The translations under genes and the position numbers were made by a program. The notes beneath the pieces were generated by a model that was not told the origin of the DNA, searched no databases, and saw nothing but the letters and a program-made list of their open reading frames with translations. Positions 1 through 7,214 of a stretch of DNA of 35,669 bases are shown piece by piece (position 1 is the first letter of the stretch; each line of letters opens with the position of its first letter). Origin of the DNA: Streptomyces coffeae (GTDB lineage Bacteria > Actinomycetota > Actinomycetes > Streptomycetales > Streptomycetaceae). Location of the stretch: assembly GCF_016741875.1 (NCBI RefSeq), contig NZ_JAERRF010000050.1:1-35669 (forward strand), read 5' to 3'.

Positions 1-105
1 CGGTTTCTCCGGGCGCTTCCCTTCGCTGTGTCCACTACTTTAGCTGATTTCCCTTCGGGCTCCTAATCGGAGTCCCAGGCCATAATTTCGCACAGCGAAA
101 AGAGA
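1..105 (-). promoter_or_regulatory. Possible leftward rRNA-operon promoter and leader
   Basis: Read on the minus strand, this edge holds a TAAAGT hexamer (plus-strand 37-42) usable as a -10 box. It is followed by a leader that runs through GCGAAGGGAAGCGCCCGGAG (plus-strand 6-25). From memory, similar GAAGGGAAGCGCCCGGAGG text sits in the leader between Streptomyces rrn promoters and 16S rRNA. A perfect TTTCGC-ACA-GCGAAA palindrome lies at 86-100 and a 7-bp hairpin at 57-75. No rRNA is inside the window. The match is by memory only, and no good -35 box is visible. Confidence 0.4.
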
Positions 106-234
106 CCCCTGTTATGGGAATCATCGGTAGTGGTTGGCCGCTCCGGGGCTGCTCCGATCCGACCCGCTGGTCGTGATGACAGAGCTGCCCGTCTCAAGCG
201 GCTCGGGCTACGTTAGGCGTCCGGCGGTTCGGAG

Positions 235-876
235 TCAAGTTCCCACCTGACGACTCGTCGGACTCCGGCGACGCGGGGTGTGGGCCCGGTACGGGCTGAC
301 CGATGGTTCGCCGTCGATCCAGAAGCGCCAGGGGTGGGTGGCGCCCTCGCCGCCGACGCCCGTCCGGGGTCCGCTCAGCACCTGCTCGGGCCGGGCGGGC
401 CGACCGCTGAGGATCTCCATCGGGGCGTCGGGACCCGCGCAGACATCCGTGCCGTCCAGCCGGCGGTCGACCCCGAGGGCGGTGGCCAGCCGGGCCGGAC
501 CCTTGGCCAGTTCCTGGTCGTTACGGGCCTTCGGCCGTCGCTGATGCGCCCGCTCATGGCCGTGCAGCACCTCGCCCGCGCGCAGCAGCACCCCGCTCGG
601 GGTGCCCTCCGGACCGCAGACCAGGTTCAGGCAGTGCCACATGCCGTAGGTGAAGTAGACGTACGCATGACCCGGGGGTCCGAACATCACGGCATTGCGC
701 TCGGTGCGGCCCTTGTAGGCGTGCGAGCCGGGGTCGGCGAACCCCGCGTATGCCTCGACCTCGGTCAGCCGTACCTCGATCGGTCCGTCGGGGGTGCGCC
801 GTACCAGGACGCGTCCGAGGAGGTCCGGGGCGACCTCGAGGACGGGGCGGTCGAAGAAGCTCCGGCTGAGCGGCAT
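235..876 (-). CDS. DNA-3-methyladenine glycosylase (AAG/MPG family)
   Basis: Monofunctional base-excision glycosylase that removes alkylated purines such as 3-methyladenine from DNA. The 213-residue protein has the family's core: TEVEAYAG near residue 39, where Glu41 and Tyr43 match the catalytic Glu125 and stacking Tyr127 of human AAG, then SHA with His52, RNAVMFGPPGHAYVYFTYGM at 60-79, and LAKGPARLATALGV further on. The ATG at 876 is chosen because GCAGGA lies about nine bases upstream. An in-frame GTG at 897 would add seven residues. The C-terminal tail is Arg/Ser/Thr-rich and looks unstructured. It is a single gene, divergent from spo0M, and reads toward the left edge. The family assignment is firm; the substrate range is not visible from sequence. 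Confidence 0.93.
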   Translation of the reverse strand: MPLSRSFFDRPVLEVAPDLLGRVLVRRTPDGPIEVRLTEVEAYAGFADPGSHAYKGRTERNAVMFGPPGHAYVYFTYGMWHCLNLVCGPEGTPSGVLLRAGEVLHGHERAHQRRPKARNDQELAKGPARLATALGVDRRLDGTDVCAGPDAPMEILSGRPARPEQVLSGPRTGVGGEGATHPWRFWIDGEPSVSPYRAHTPRRRSPTSRQVGT

Positions 877-1066
877 ACGGTCAGGTCCTGCTGTCACGCG
901 GCCCGAGCGTAGTGGAACAGATATCTACCGGTGGTTGGAGCCGGACCAGTCCGCTGGAAGGGTAGATCCCGCGGAACCGCCCATGGCTGTTTCGCGTGCT
1001 TAGGGTTCAACAGGGATCGACTGCGATCGAGTGAGGGCACGGTGTCGTGTCCTTGAGAGGGAGAAC

Positions 1067-1849
1067 ATGGGCTTCAAGAAGCTGCTCGCGAGTCTCGGTG
1101 CCGGTGGCGCCTCGGTGGAGACGGTGCTGACCGAGGAGAACGTCGTTCCGGGTGGCATCGTGCAGGGCGAGGTCCGGATCCAGGGCGGCTCGGTCGCGCA
1201 GCAGATCGAGGGACTCTCCGTCGGCCTTCAGGCGCGGGTCGAGGTGGAGGGCAACGACCAGGAGTACAAGCAGGACATCGAGTTCACCCGGCAGCAGCTG
1301 GGCGGGGCGTTCGAGGTCCAGGCCGGCGGCGTGCACACGGTGCAGTTCGGCCTGGAGATCCCGTGGGAGACCCCGGTGACCATGTTCCTGGGCCGTCATC
1401 TGTCAGGGATGAACGTGGGTGTGACCACCGAGCTCCAGATCGCGCGTGCGGTGGACTCCGGTGACCTGGACCCGGTCAATGTGCATCCGCTCCCGGCTCA
1501 GCAGGCGATCCTGGACGCCTTCGGCGCCCTCGGCTTCCGCTTCAAGAGCGCCGACCTGGAGCGCGGTCACATCCGCGGGACCCGTCAGCGGCTGCCGTTC
1601 TACCAGGAGATCGAGTTCTACGCGCCGGAGCAGTACCGGGGCCTGAACCAGGTGGAGCTGTCCTTCGTCGCTGACGACCGCGAGATGGACGTCGTGCTGG
1701 AGATGGACAAGAAGCCGGGGCTGTTCACCGAGGGCAGCGACTCCTACCGGTCGTTCACGATGAACCTGTCGTCCTTCCAGGAGACCGACTGGTCCGCCTA
1801 CTTGAACCAGTGGCTCGCCGAGGTCGGCGGCAAGCGCAGCTGGCTCTGA
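1067..1849 (+). CDS. spo0M: Spo0M-family sporulation-control protein
   Basis: Cytoplasmic protein of 260 residues in the Spo0M family, which has an arrestin-like N-terminal beta sandwich. In Bacillus, loss of Spo0M impairs sporulation; its exact biochemical role is unsettled. The N-terminus MGFKKLLASLGAGGASVETVL, the motif VVPGGIVQGEVRIQGG and the segment IEGLSVGLQARVEVEG are typical of actinobacterial members. The length fits the family. The ATG at 1067 is chosen because GAGAGGGAGA lies just upstream; the open frame extends 12 codons further without another good site. The gene stands alone between the divergent glycosylase and the convergent barstar gene, and ends 35 bases before a strong hairpin. 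A link to development here is inferred from the family. Confidence 0.9.
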   Translation: MGFKKLLASLGAGGASVETVLTEENVVPGGIVQGEVRIQGGSVAQQIEGLSVGLQARVEVEGNDQEYKQDIEFTRQQLGGAFEVQAGGVHTVQFGLEIPWETPVTMFLGRHLSGMNVGVTTELQIARAVDSGDLDPVNVHPLPAQQAILDAFGALGFRFKSADLERGHIRGTRQRLPFYQEIEFYAPEQYRGLNQVELSFVADDREMDVVLEMDKKPGLFTEGSDSYRSFTMNLSSFQETDWSAYLNQWLAEVGGKRSWL

Positions 1850-1883
1850 GCCGTCGGGTCCTTCCGGACCGTCTGTCCGTCGT

Positions 1884-1918
1884 GGGGCGTGCGCCGAAGC
1901 TGTTTCGGTGCGCGCCCC
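1884..1918. terminator. Hairpin between spo0M and the barstar gene
   Basis: A 15-bp stem (1884-1898 with 1904-1918, two G-U pairs) closes a five-base loop between convergent genes. It can serve as a factor-independent terminator in either direction, although no T-run follows, as is common in Streptomyces. Confidence 0.75.
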
Positions 1919-1943
1919 GCGCGTTTGCCGGGGCCGTCGGTGC

Positions 1944-2270
1944 TCAGGGCGCGTCGGCGCAGTGCACGGTCATCGGGGTGCCGCGGGCGGCCCAGTACGC
2001 CACCGTGTCGGCCAGGATGTCCGAGGCGATGGCGGCTGCTTCGGGAGCCGCCTCCCGGAAGGCCGACCAGCCCCGGACGTGCAGCAGAAAGCCACCGGCC
2101 TCGCCCCACCAGGACAGATCGGTGAGGCAGTCGGCGAGTGCGTCCCAGTTGTGCCCGAACCAGTCGGGGAACCGCAGGTCCTGGGCGCAGCGGAGGAGAA
2201 GGCCGTCCTTGTCGGACACACCGTCGAGGTTCAGCGAGAGGGCGGGGGTCGGGCCGGTCATGGCCGCCAT
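1944..2270 (-). CDS. Barstar-family ribonuclease inhibitor
   Basis: A 108-residue protein with the barstar fold, which inhibits barnase-type guanyl ribonucleases by binding their active site. The diagnostic segment is RFPDWFGHNWDALADCLTDL near residues 33-52, followed by a Trp pair and a C-terminal strand. The ATG at 2270 gives a length close to barstar (about 90 residues) and has GAGG upstream. The open frame continues 57 codons further, but that extension is Arg/Pro-rich and runs into the MITE-like element, so I exclude it. No barnase-like gene lies next to it. It may inhibit a secreted RNase encoded elsewhere or act as an orphan immunity protein. Its upstream region is interrupted by the repeat element, so its promoter may have been altered. 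Confidence 0.85.
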   Translation of the reverse strand: MAAMTGPTPALSLNLDGVSDKDGLLLRCAQDLRFPDWFGHNWDALADCLTDLSWWGEAGGFLLHVRGWSAFREAAPEAAAIASDILADTVAYWAARGTPMTVHCADAP

Positions 2271-2301
2271 GGTGCCAGCCTCGCGGGTGTCGATCTCGTT
2301 A

Positions 2302-2489
2302 GGCCCTGTCCGGCGGGTCTTATCGGGCCCGCGACGCCTGGCACCGCGCCCCCGGCTACCGCTGGGAGGTGCCCCCGGCCGCGTTGTCGGAGTCGCCCGA
2401 GTACGCCCAGTACGAGGGCGATCCTCCGCCTTGCGAGTCACCGCACCAGACGCCGCGGGCTGCTCCTCAAAGACCCACCGAACAGGGCC
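2302..2489. mobile_element. MITE-like element with 19-bp terminal inverted repeats
   Basis: The 188-bp segment is bounded by GGCCCTGTCCGGCGGGTCT (2302-2320) and AGACCCACCGAACAGGGCC (2471-2489), which match as inverted repeats at 17 of 19 positions. TA flanks each end (2300-2301 and 2490-2491), and the wider context reads TTAG and CTAG. This fits a TA or YTAR target duplication as made by IS630/Tc1 or some IS5-family transposases. No transposase is encoded inside, so it would move only with help in trans. It sits in the shared upstream region of the barstar and PEBP genes. The interior has a coding-like frame, described in the findings. Confidence 0.65.
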
Positions 2490-2537
2490 TAGGCTGGCCG
2501 GGCAGCTGATCCAGCGCGACTCTCAGGAGGTTTCGAC

Positions 2538-3077
2538 GTGTCCGAGCAGAAGCGGCACCCGCTCCCCCACGACTTCCATCCGCAGGTGCCGTCGTTCACG
2601 GTGGTGAGCGACGATGTGGAGCCACAGGGCACCCTCAAACCGGCTCAGCTGGCGGCGAAGGGGAACACCTCTCCGCACCTTCGCTGGGAGGGGTTCCCGG
2701 AGGGGACGAAGAGCTTCGCCGTCACCTGCTTCGACCCGGACGCGCCCACGGGCAGCGGGTTCTGGCACTGGGTGCTCTTCGACATCCCGGCGCATATCAC
2801 CGAGCTGCCGGCCGGTGCGGGCAACGGTGACTTCCCGGGACTGCCCGCGGGTGCGGTGCATGTGCGCAACGACTACGGCACCCGGGACTTCGGCGGGGCC
2901 GCGCCGCCGCCCGGGGACGGTCCGCACCGCTATGTGTTCACGGTCTACGCGGTGGATTCCGAGAAGCTGGGGCCGGACGCCGAGGTGTCGCCGGCGGTGG
3001 TCGGCTTCAATCTGCGCTTCCACACGCTGGGGCGGGCCCAGTTGATCGGTGAGTACGAGGTGCCGGCCGCGGGCTGA
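2538..3077 (+). CDS. YbhB/YbcL-type phosphatidylethanolamine-binding (PEBP) protein
   Basis: A 179-residue cytoplasmic protein of the bacterial PEBP/Raf-kinase-inhibitor-like family. The family binds anionic ligands in a conserved pocket, and its physiological role in bacteria is poorly defined. The sequence shows the pocket motifs DPDAP (about residue 63), a WHWVLFDIP segment and GDGPHRYVFTVYAVD near the C-terminal third. No signal peptide is present. The GTG start at 2538 is set by a perfect CAGGAGG seven bases upstream. The gene lies 48 bases after the MITE-like element, so its promoter may be within or just after that element. It is followed by a terminator hairpin and appears monocistronic. 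Confidence 0.92.
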   Translation: MSEQKRHPLPHDFHPQVPSFTVVSDDVEPQGTLKPAQLAAKGNTSPHLRWEGFPEGTKSFAVTCFDPDAPTGSGFWHWVLFDIPAHITELPAGAGNGDFPGLPAGAVHVRNDYGTRDFGGAAPPPGDGPHRYVFTVYAVDSEKLGPDAEVSPAVVGFNLRFHTLGRAQLIGEYEVPAAG

Positions 3078-3124
3078 CGCGGCGAAATTGCGTTGTCCTC
3101 GGCCGTGCTCCCGGCCAGAGTTGA

Positions 3125-3157
3125 TCCCGGCCCGCCCATGTCGGCGGCGGGCCGGGA
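3125..3157 (+). terminator. Hairpin after the PEBP gene
   Basis: A perfect 12-bp stem (3125-3136 with 3146-3157) and a nine-base loop lie between the PEBP stop and the HNH gene. It probably ends PEBP transcription. It lies only 24 bases before the HNH start, so it could also affect read-through into that gene. Confidence 0.65.
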
Positions 3158-3181
3158 CACCGGGATGCGGGGGTGGTCGGG

Positions 3182-3685
3182 ATGCGCGAGACGCTGGTTC
3201 TGAACGCGAGCTTCGAGCCGCTGGCGACGGTGACGCTGCGGCGTGCCGTGGTGCTGGTGCTCCAGGACAAGGCCGTCGTCGAACACGCCCATCCCGGGCT
3301 GCGGTTCAGGGCCGCTGATGTCGATCTTCCGGTTCCACGGGTGATCCGGCTCTGCCGCTACGTACGGGTGCCGTTCCGAAGACGTGCGCCGTGGTCGCGG
3401 CGCGGGGTGCTGGTCCGGGACCAGCACCGGTGCGCGTACTGCGGCCGCCGGGCGACGACCGTGGACCATGTGCTGCCGCGGTCGCGCGGAGGTGGGGACA
3501 CCTGGCTGAATACGGTGGCCTCGTGTGCCGAGGACAACCACCGCAAGGCGGACCGGACTCCGGAGCAGGCGGGGATGCGGCTGCTCAAGGCCCCGTTCGA
3601 GCCGACGCCTTCGGATGCGCTGCTGCTGGCGCTGGGGGCGGCGGAGCGGGACGGGCTGCCGGAGTGGCTGGCGCTGCCCGCCTGA
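3182..3685 (+). CDS. HNH endonuclease family protein
   Basis: A 167-residue protein with an HNH nuclease core. Two zinc-type Cys (C84-A-Y-C87), the DH pair at 95-96 in VDHVLPRSRGG, Asn110, Cys115 and the NHRK segment at 119-122 form a complete beta-beta-alpha metal site, so the catalytic residues look intact. The N-terminus RETLVLNASFEPLATVTLRRAV is typical of a widespread actinobacterial and cyanobacterial HNH family that occurs outside restriction systems; its target is unknown. The ATG at 3182 is preferred. An in-frame GTG at 3173 would add three residues. It stands between the PEBP terminator and a convergent SPFH gene. Confidence 0.88.
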   Translation: MRETLVLNASFEPLATVTLRRAVVLVLQDKAVVEHAHPGLRFRAADVDLPVPRVIRLCRYVRVPFRRRAPWSRRGVLVRDQHRCAYCGRRATTVDHVLPRSRGGGDTWLNTVASCAEDNHRKADRTPEQAGMRLLKAPFEPTPSDALLLALGAAERDGLPEWLALPA

Positions 3686-3730
3686 CGTGGCCGGGGTCCA
3701 CACCGCGGTCGTACGCCCATCGCGGGCCGC

Positions 3731-3767
3731 GGGGCCAACTCATCGCTTGCGGCGGTGGGTTGGCCCC
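3731..3767. terminator. Bidirectional hairpin between HNH and SPFH genes
   Basis: A continuous 16-bp stem (3731-3746 with 3752-3767, two G-U pairs) and a five-base loop separate two convergent genes and can terminate both. It ends nine bases before the SPFH stop codon. Confidence 0.75.
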
Positions 3768-3775
3768 TCGGCGTT

Positions 3776-4735
3776 TCACTCGATCGTGGGCTGCTCGCGG
3801 CGCGGGGCGGGCTCCTTGCCGGTGGCGGTGGAAGCACCGCCACCGTTGCCACCACCGGTCATCGGGCCGAAGTTGCCGATGGCACCGCCGAGTCCCTTGA
3901 GCGCGTCGCCGATCTCGCTGGGCACGATCCAGAGCTTGTTGGCGTCGCCCTCGGCGATCTTCGGCAGCATCTGGAGGTACTGGTAGGAGAGCAGCTTCTG
4001 GTCCGGGTCTCCCGCGTGGATGGACTCGAAGACCGTACGGATCGCCTGGGCCTCGCCCTCGGCGCGCAGTGCGGCGGCCTTGGCCTCACCCTCGGCGCGG
4101 AGGATGGAGGACTGCTTCTCACCTTCGGCGCGCAGGATTTCGGACTGCCGGACACCCTCGGCCTGGAGGATCGCGGCGCGCTTGTCACGGTCGGCGCGCA
4201 TCTGCTTCTCCATCGAGTCCTGGATGGAGGTCGGCGGCTCGATCGCCTTGAGCTCGACGCGGTTGACGCGGATGCCCCACTTGCCGGTGGCCTCGTCGAG
4301 GACGCCGCGCAGCGCCGCGTTGATCTCCTCACGGGAGGTCAGGGTGCGCTCGAGGTCCATGCCACCGATGATGTTCCGCAGGGTGGTGACGGTCAGCTGC
4401 TCGATCGCCTGGATATAGCTGGCCACTTCATAGGTGGCGGCGCGGGCGTCGGTCACCTGGTAGTAGATGACGGTGTCGATGTTCACGACCAGGTTGTCCT
4501 GGGTGATCACCGGCTGCGGGGGGAACGGCACGACCTGTTCCCGCAGATCGACCCGGTTGCGGATGGAGTCGATGAACGGGACGACGATGTTCAGGCCCGC
4601 GTTGAGGGTGCGGGTGTAGCGTCCGAAGCGCTCGACGATGGCGGCACTGGCCTGTGGGATGACCTGGATCGTCTTGATCAGTGCGATGAAGACGAGCACC
4701 ACCAGGATGATCAGGACGATGATGATCGGTTCCAC
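3776..4735 (-). CDS. SPFH/band 7 (stomatin/QmcA-like) membrane protein
   Basis: A 319-residue membrane-anchored SPFH protein. These oligomerise into cage-like or raft-like membrane assemblies and often pair with NfeD proteins or membrane proteases. One N-terminal transmembrane helix (about 3-22) is followed by the band 7 domain from VIPQASAAIVERFGRY to about residue 185. Next comes a helical region with four AEG tripeptides at residues 192, 203, 214 and 225, an exact 11-residue period. The C-terminal tail is Gly-rich with a charged end. The GTG start at 4735 has GGGGAG about six bases upstream. The NfeD gene lies 150 bases upstream on the same strand, the standard partnership, so the two probably act together in membrane quality control. 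Confidence 0.92.
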   Translation of the reverse strand: MEPIIIVLIILVVLVFIALIKTIQVIPQASAAIVERFGRYTRTLNAGLNIVVPFIDSIRNRVDLREQVVPFPPQPVITQDNLVVNIDTVIYYQVTDARAATYEVASYIQAIEQLTVTTLRNIIGGMDLERTLTSREEINAALRGVLDEATGKWGIRVNRVELKAIEPPTSIQDSMEKQMRADRDKRAAILQAEGVRQSEILRAEGEKQSSILRAEGEAKAAALRAEGEAQAIRTVFESIHAGDPDQKLLSYQYLQMLPKIAEGDANKLWIVPSEIGDALKGLGGAIGNFGPMTGGGNGGGASTATGKEPAPRREQPTIE

Positions 4736-4885
4736 AGCGGCTCCCCGTGCCCTTCATGCGTGACTGGTTGGTCGGGATGATCAGGTCTGGTGGTTCTCGA
4801 GGGTGGAGTCTGTCAGATCGGCGGTCGAGTCCGCAGCTCAACCGGGGGGCGCTCAGCTCTTGGCAGGACCCGGTGGCTACGGCGG

Positions 4886-5311
4886 CTACATGACGACGGC
4901 CGTGGCACCGTCGATCTCCACCACATCGACTTGCTGGCCGGGTTCATACGTCTGGTCGGGGTCGAGCGAACGGGCCGACCAGACTTCACCGGCCAGTTTG
5001 ATCCGGCCGTCGCCGCTGCTGTCGACGCGCTCCAGGACCACCGCCTGACGGCCTTTCAGCGCATCGACACCGCTGCGCAGTCCGGGCTGCTGACGGCGGC
5101 TGCGGACCGCCATCGGCCGCACCACGGCGACCAGCGCGACCGAAACGGCGCAGAACACGACGACCTGGAGGACCAGACCACCGCCGAGCGCATCGGTGAT
5201 GGCACCGGCGACCGCGCCGACGGCGACCATCCCGAACTCGGGCATCGCGGTCAGCACGAGCGGAATGCCCAGACCTACGGCGGCGATCAGCCACCACACC
5301 CACGGATCCAC
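4886..5311 (-). CDS. NfeD-family membrane protein
   Basis: A 141-residue short-form NfeD. Two or three transmembrane helices (about residues 5-24, 27-44 and 46-66) are followed by a C-terminal OB-fold domain from about residue 82 (GVDALKGRQAVVLERV, then GRIKLAGEVWSAR). It lacks the N-terminal serine protease of long NfeD proteins. NfeD OB domains are thought to interact with SPFH proteins, and the SPFH gene follows on the same strand. The start is uncertain. I chose the GTG at 5311 because the protein then begins just before the first helix, but no clear ribosome-binding site precedes it. A TTG at 5359 would add 16 residues. Confidence 0.85.
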   Translation of the reverse strand: MDPWVWWLIAAVGLGIPLVLTAMPEFGMVAVGAVAGAITDALGGGLVLQVVVFCAVSVALVAVVRPMAVRSRRQQPGLRSGVDALKGRQAVVLERVDSSGDGRIKLAGEVWSARSLDPDQTYEPGQQVDVVEIDGATAVVM

Positions 5312-5393
5312 GCGTTCATGGTAGTTGCCGGGCCCGACCGGGGACAGGGCACAGATCAATTACCGGAGGCACACCCGGCGCAGGGGGCGGACA

Positions 5394-6185
5394 TCAGGCC
5401 AGCGGCAGACCCTGCGCGGTCCAGCGGCCGCTGTTGGTCTCCACGACCAGCGGGAGGCCGAAGCAGCGCGAGAGGTTGCGGGAGGTCAGCTCGGTCTCGA
5501 CGGGGCCCGCGGTCAGCACCTTGCCCTGGCGGATCATCAGCACATGGGTGAAGCCCGGGGGGATCTCCTCGACATGGTGGGTCACCATGATCATGGAGGG
5601 GGCGTACGGGTCGCGGGCGAGCCGGCCGAGGCGGCGGACGAGGTCCTCCCGGCCGCCGAGGTCGAGACCGGCCGCGGGCTCGTCGAGCAGCAGCAGTTCG
5701 GGGTCGGTCATCATGGCGCGGGCGATCAGTGTGCGCTTGCGCTCGCCCTCGGAGAGGGTGCCGAACTTCCGGTCGAGGTACTCGGTCATGCCGAGCCGGT
5801 CGAGGAAGGCGCGGGCGCGGCTCTCGTCGATGGCGTCGTAGTCCTCGTGCCAGTGGGCGGTCATGCCATAGGCGGCGGTGAGGACGGTCTCCAGGACGGT
5901 CTGCTTGCGCGGCAGCTTCTCGGCCATGGCGATGCCCGCCATGCCGATGCGCGGGCGCAGTTCGAAGACATCGACGCCGCCGAGCCGCTCGCCGAGGATC
6001 GTGGCGGTGCCGGCGCTCGGGAAGAGGTAGCTGGAGGCGACGTTGAGGAGAGTGGTCTTGCCGGCCCCGTTGGGGCCGAGGATCACCCAGCGCTCCCCCT
6101 CTTTGATCGACCAGGAGACCTCGTCCACCAGAGCCCGACCGTCGCGGACCACGGATACGTCCACCAGCTCCAGAACATCGCTCAT
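5394..6185 (-). CDS. ABC transporter ATP-binding protein, stand-alone
   Basis: A 263-residue ABC ATPase. Walker A GPNGAGKTT is at 37-45, the signature is LSEGERKR at 144-151, Walker B LLLLDEP is at 164-170, and a switch His pair is at 203-204. The LSEGE signature in place of LSGGQ resembles the ModF/YlmA-like branch of ABC ATPases. No permease or binding-protein gene lies beside it, so it may serve a distant permease or act as a soluble ABC protein. The ATG at 6185 is chosen because it gives a normal N-terminus (SDVLELVDVSVVRDG) and has GGGAGA about ten bases upstream. In-frame starts at 6203 and 6266 are less likely. It is divergent from the gene at 6295 across a 109-bp promoter region. Confidence 0.88.
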   Translation of the reverse strand: MSDVLELVDVSVVRDGRALVDEVSWSIKEGERWVILGPNGAGKTTLLNVASSYLFPSAGTATILGERLGGVDVFELRPRIGMAGIAMAEKLPRKQTVLETVLTAAYGMTAHWHEDYDAIDESRARAFLDRLGMTEYLDRKFGTLSEGERKRTLIARAMMTDPELLLLDEPAAGLDLGGREDLVRRLGRLARDPYAPSMIMVTHHVEEIPPGFTHVLMIRQGKVLTAGPVETELTSRNLSRCFGLPLVVETNSGRWTAQGLPLA

Positions 6186-6294
6186 GAGCGCGTTGTCTCC
6201 CATTGCAGTATCGAGTGTCGCGTACGCCTGTGGGCGCAGCCCCCAGGGAAAACCTACGCCACGCATTGTCGGTACCAGTCCCTAGGCTGGTGCC

Positions 6295-7098
6295 ATGCTC
6301 GATGAACCACGTTCAGGGCGCCTTGCGGCCTGGGGAAATGCCCTTCTTGCCGGACTTGTCTCACCGGATGAGGCCGCGCACCGGATCGCGGGCGAGGACG
6401 CGTCGCACAGAGTCACCGGGCTTCCCGGGGAGTCCGGTGCGGTCGGTCTCACACTGGCGCTGGGGCGGCTGCGGGCGCTGGGGGCCAAGGGGCTGCGGGT
6501 GGCGCTGCCGATAGCCGGGCATCCGCTGGGGCTGAGCGGTCCGCCGGAATTCAACGCCCAGGCGCTCGACGCGGGCGAGGCGGTGATCGCCACCGGGGTG
6601 GCGCTCGGTCTGGTGCCCGAGGTGACCGCGGTGGGCCCCGAGGGCGACCAGCATGTCGAGGTGGTCTGGCACTGTCTGCCGGTGCGGGAGGCGCCGCCCG
6701 CGGATGTGCCGTCGCTGGGCGAGGCCGAGCGGGAGCTCGCGGAGGCGCTGCGGGATGCCACCGAGGTGCTGTCGCGGCTGAATGTGGCCGGGGCGGGCCC
6801 GGTCGCCCAGGCGGCTCTGGAGGCGTACCGGGCGCGGGCCCAGCGGGGGCGGGAGGTGCTGGCGCCGGGCTATCCGCCGAGGGCGATCCGGGTGCTGGAG
6901 CTGGCGCAGCGGGTGGGGGCGCTGATCGGCATCGCGTATGCGGCGGGCGGGGACGGCCAGGAGCACGGCGGGGCGGTGAGCGCATCGGAGATGGCGGCGC
7001 GGGCCGAGGCGCTGCGGCCGGTGGAGCGCACCTCGCGGCGGGCGCAGGTGGCCGCGTACAACGCGTATGTGGAGGAGCGGGAGCGCGGCGGTTCCTGA
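6295..7098 (+). CDS. Conserved actinobacterial protein of unknown function
   Basis: A 267-residue soluble protein without a domain I recognise. It is Ala/Leu/Gly-rich and appears mostly alpha-helical, with no transmembrane helix or signal peptide. Notable segments are GLRVALPIAGHPLGLSGPPEFN near residues 68-89, a stretch AGEAVIATGVALGLVPEV, and a charged helical C-terminal half ending EERERGGS. Codon use is typical of the surrounding core, which supports a real gene. It is divergent from the ABC ATPase and convergent with the chaplin gene, with a perfect hairpin after its stop. Position and text suggest a conserved Streptomyces core gene. I do not assign a function. Confidence 0.8.
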   Translation: MLDEPRSGRLAAWGNALLAGLVSPDEAAHRIAGEDASHRVTGLPGESGAVGLTLALGRLRALGAKGLRVALPIAGHPLGLSGPPEFNAQALDAGEAVIATGVALGLVPEVTAVGPEGDQHVEVVWHCLPVREAPPADVPSLGEAERELAEALRDATEVLSRLNVAGAGPVAQAALEAYRARAQRGREVLAPGYPPRAIRVLELAQRVGALIGIAYAAGGDGQEHGGAVSASEMAARAEALRPVERTSRRAQVAAYNAYVEERERGGS

Positions 7099-7144
7099 CC
7101 GCCGCGGTCGGCCCGGCACGGAAGCACCAGCGGAAAGCACAAGG

Positions 7145-7179
7145 GGCCGACCCCGGAGGCGATGCCTCCGGGGTCGGCC
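7145..7179. terminator. Bidirectional hairpin between the unknown gene and the chaplin
   Basis: A perfect 16-bp stem (7145-7160 with 7164-7179) and a three-base loop, with no mismatch. It lies between two convergent genes and is one of the strongest hairpins in the window. Confidence 0.85.
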
Positions 7180-7214
7180 GGTGGTACGTCACGCGCGGGC
7201 GCGGCGGACCGTGG

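Noticed and set aside
3755..4780. 341-codon plus-strand frame opposite the SPFH gene
   Set aside because: The text is Asp/Gly/Leu-rich and lacks motifs; the minus strand encodes a full SPFH protein with a membrane anchor and ribosome-binding site.
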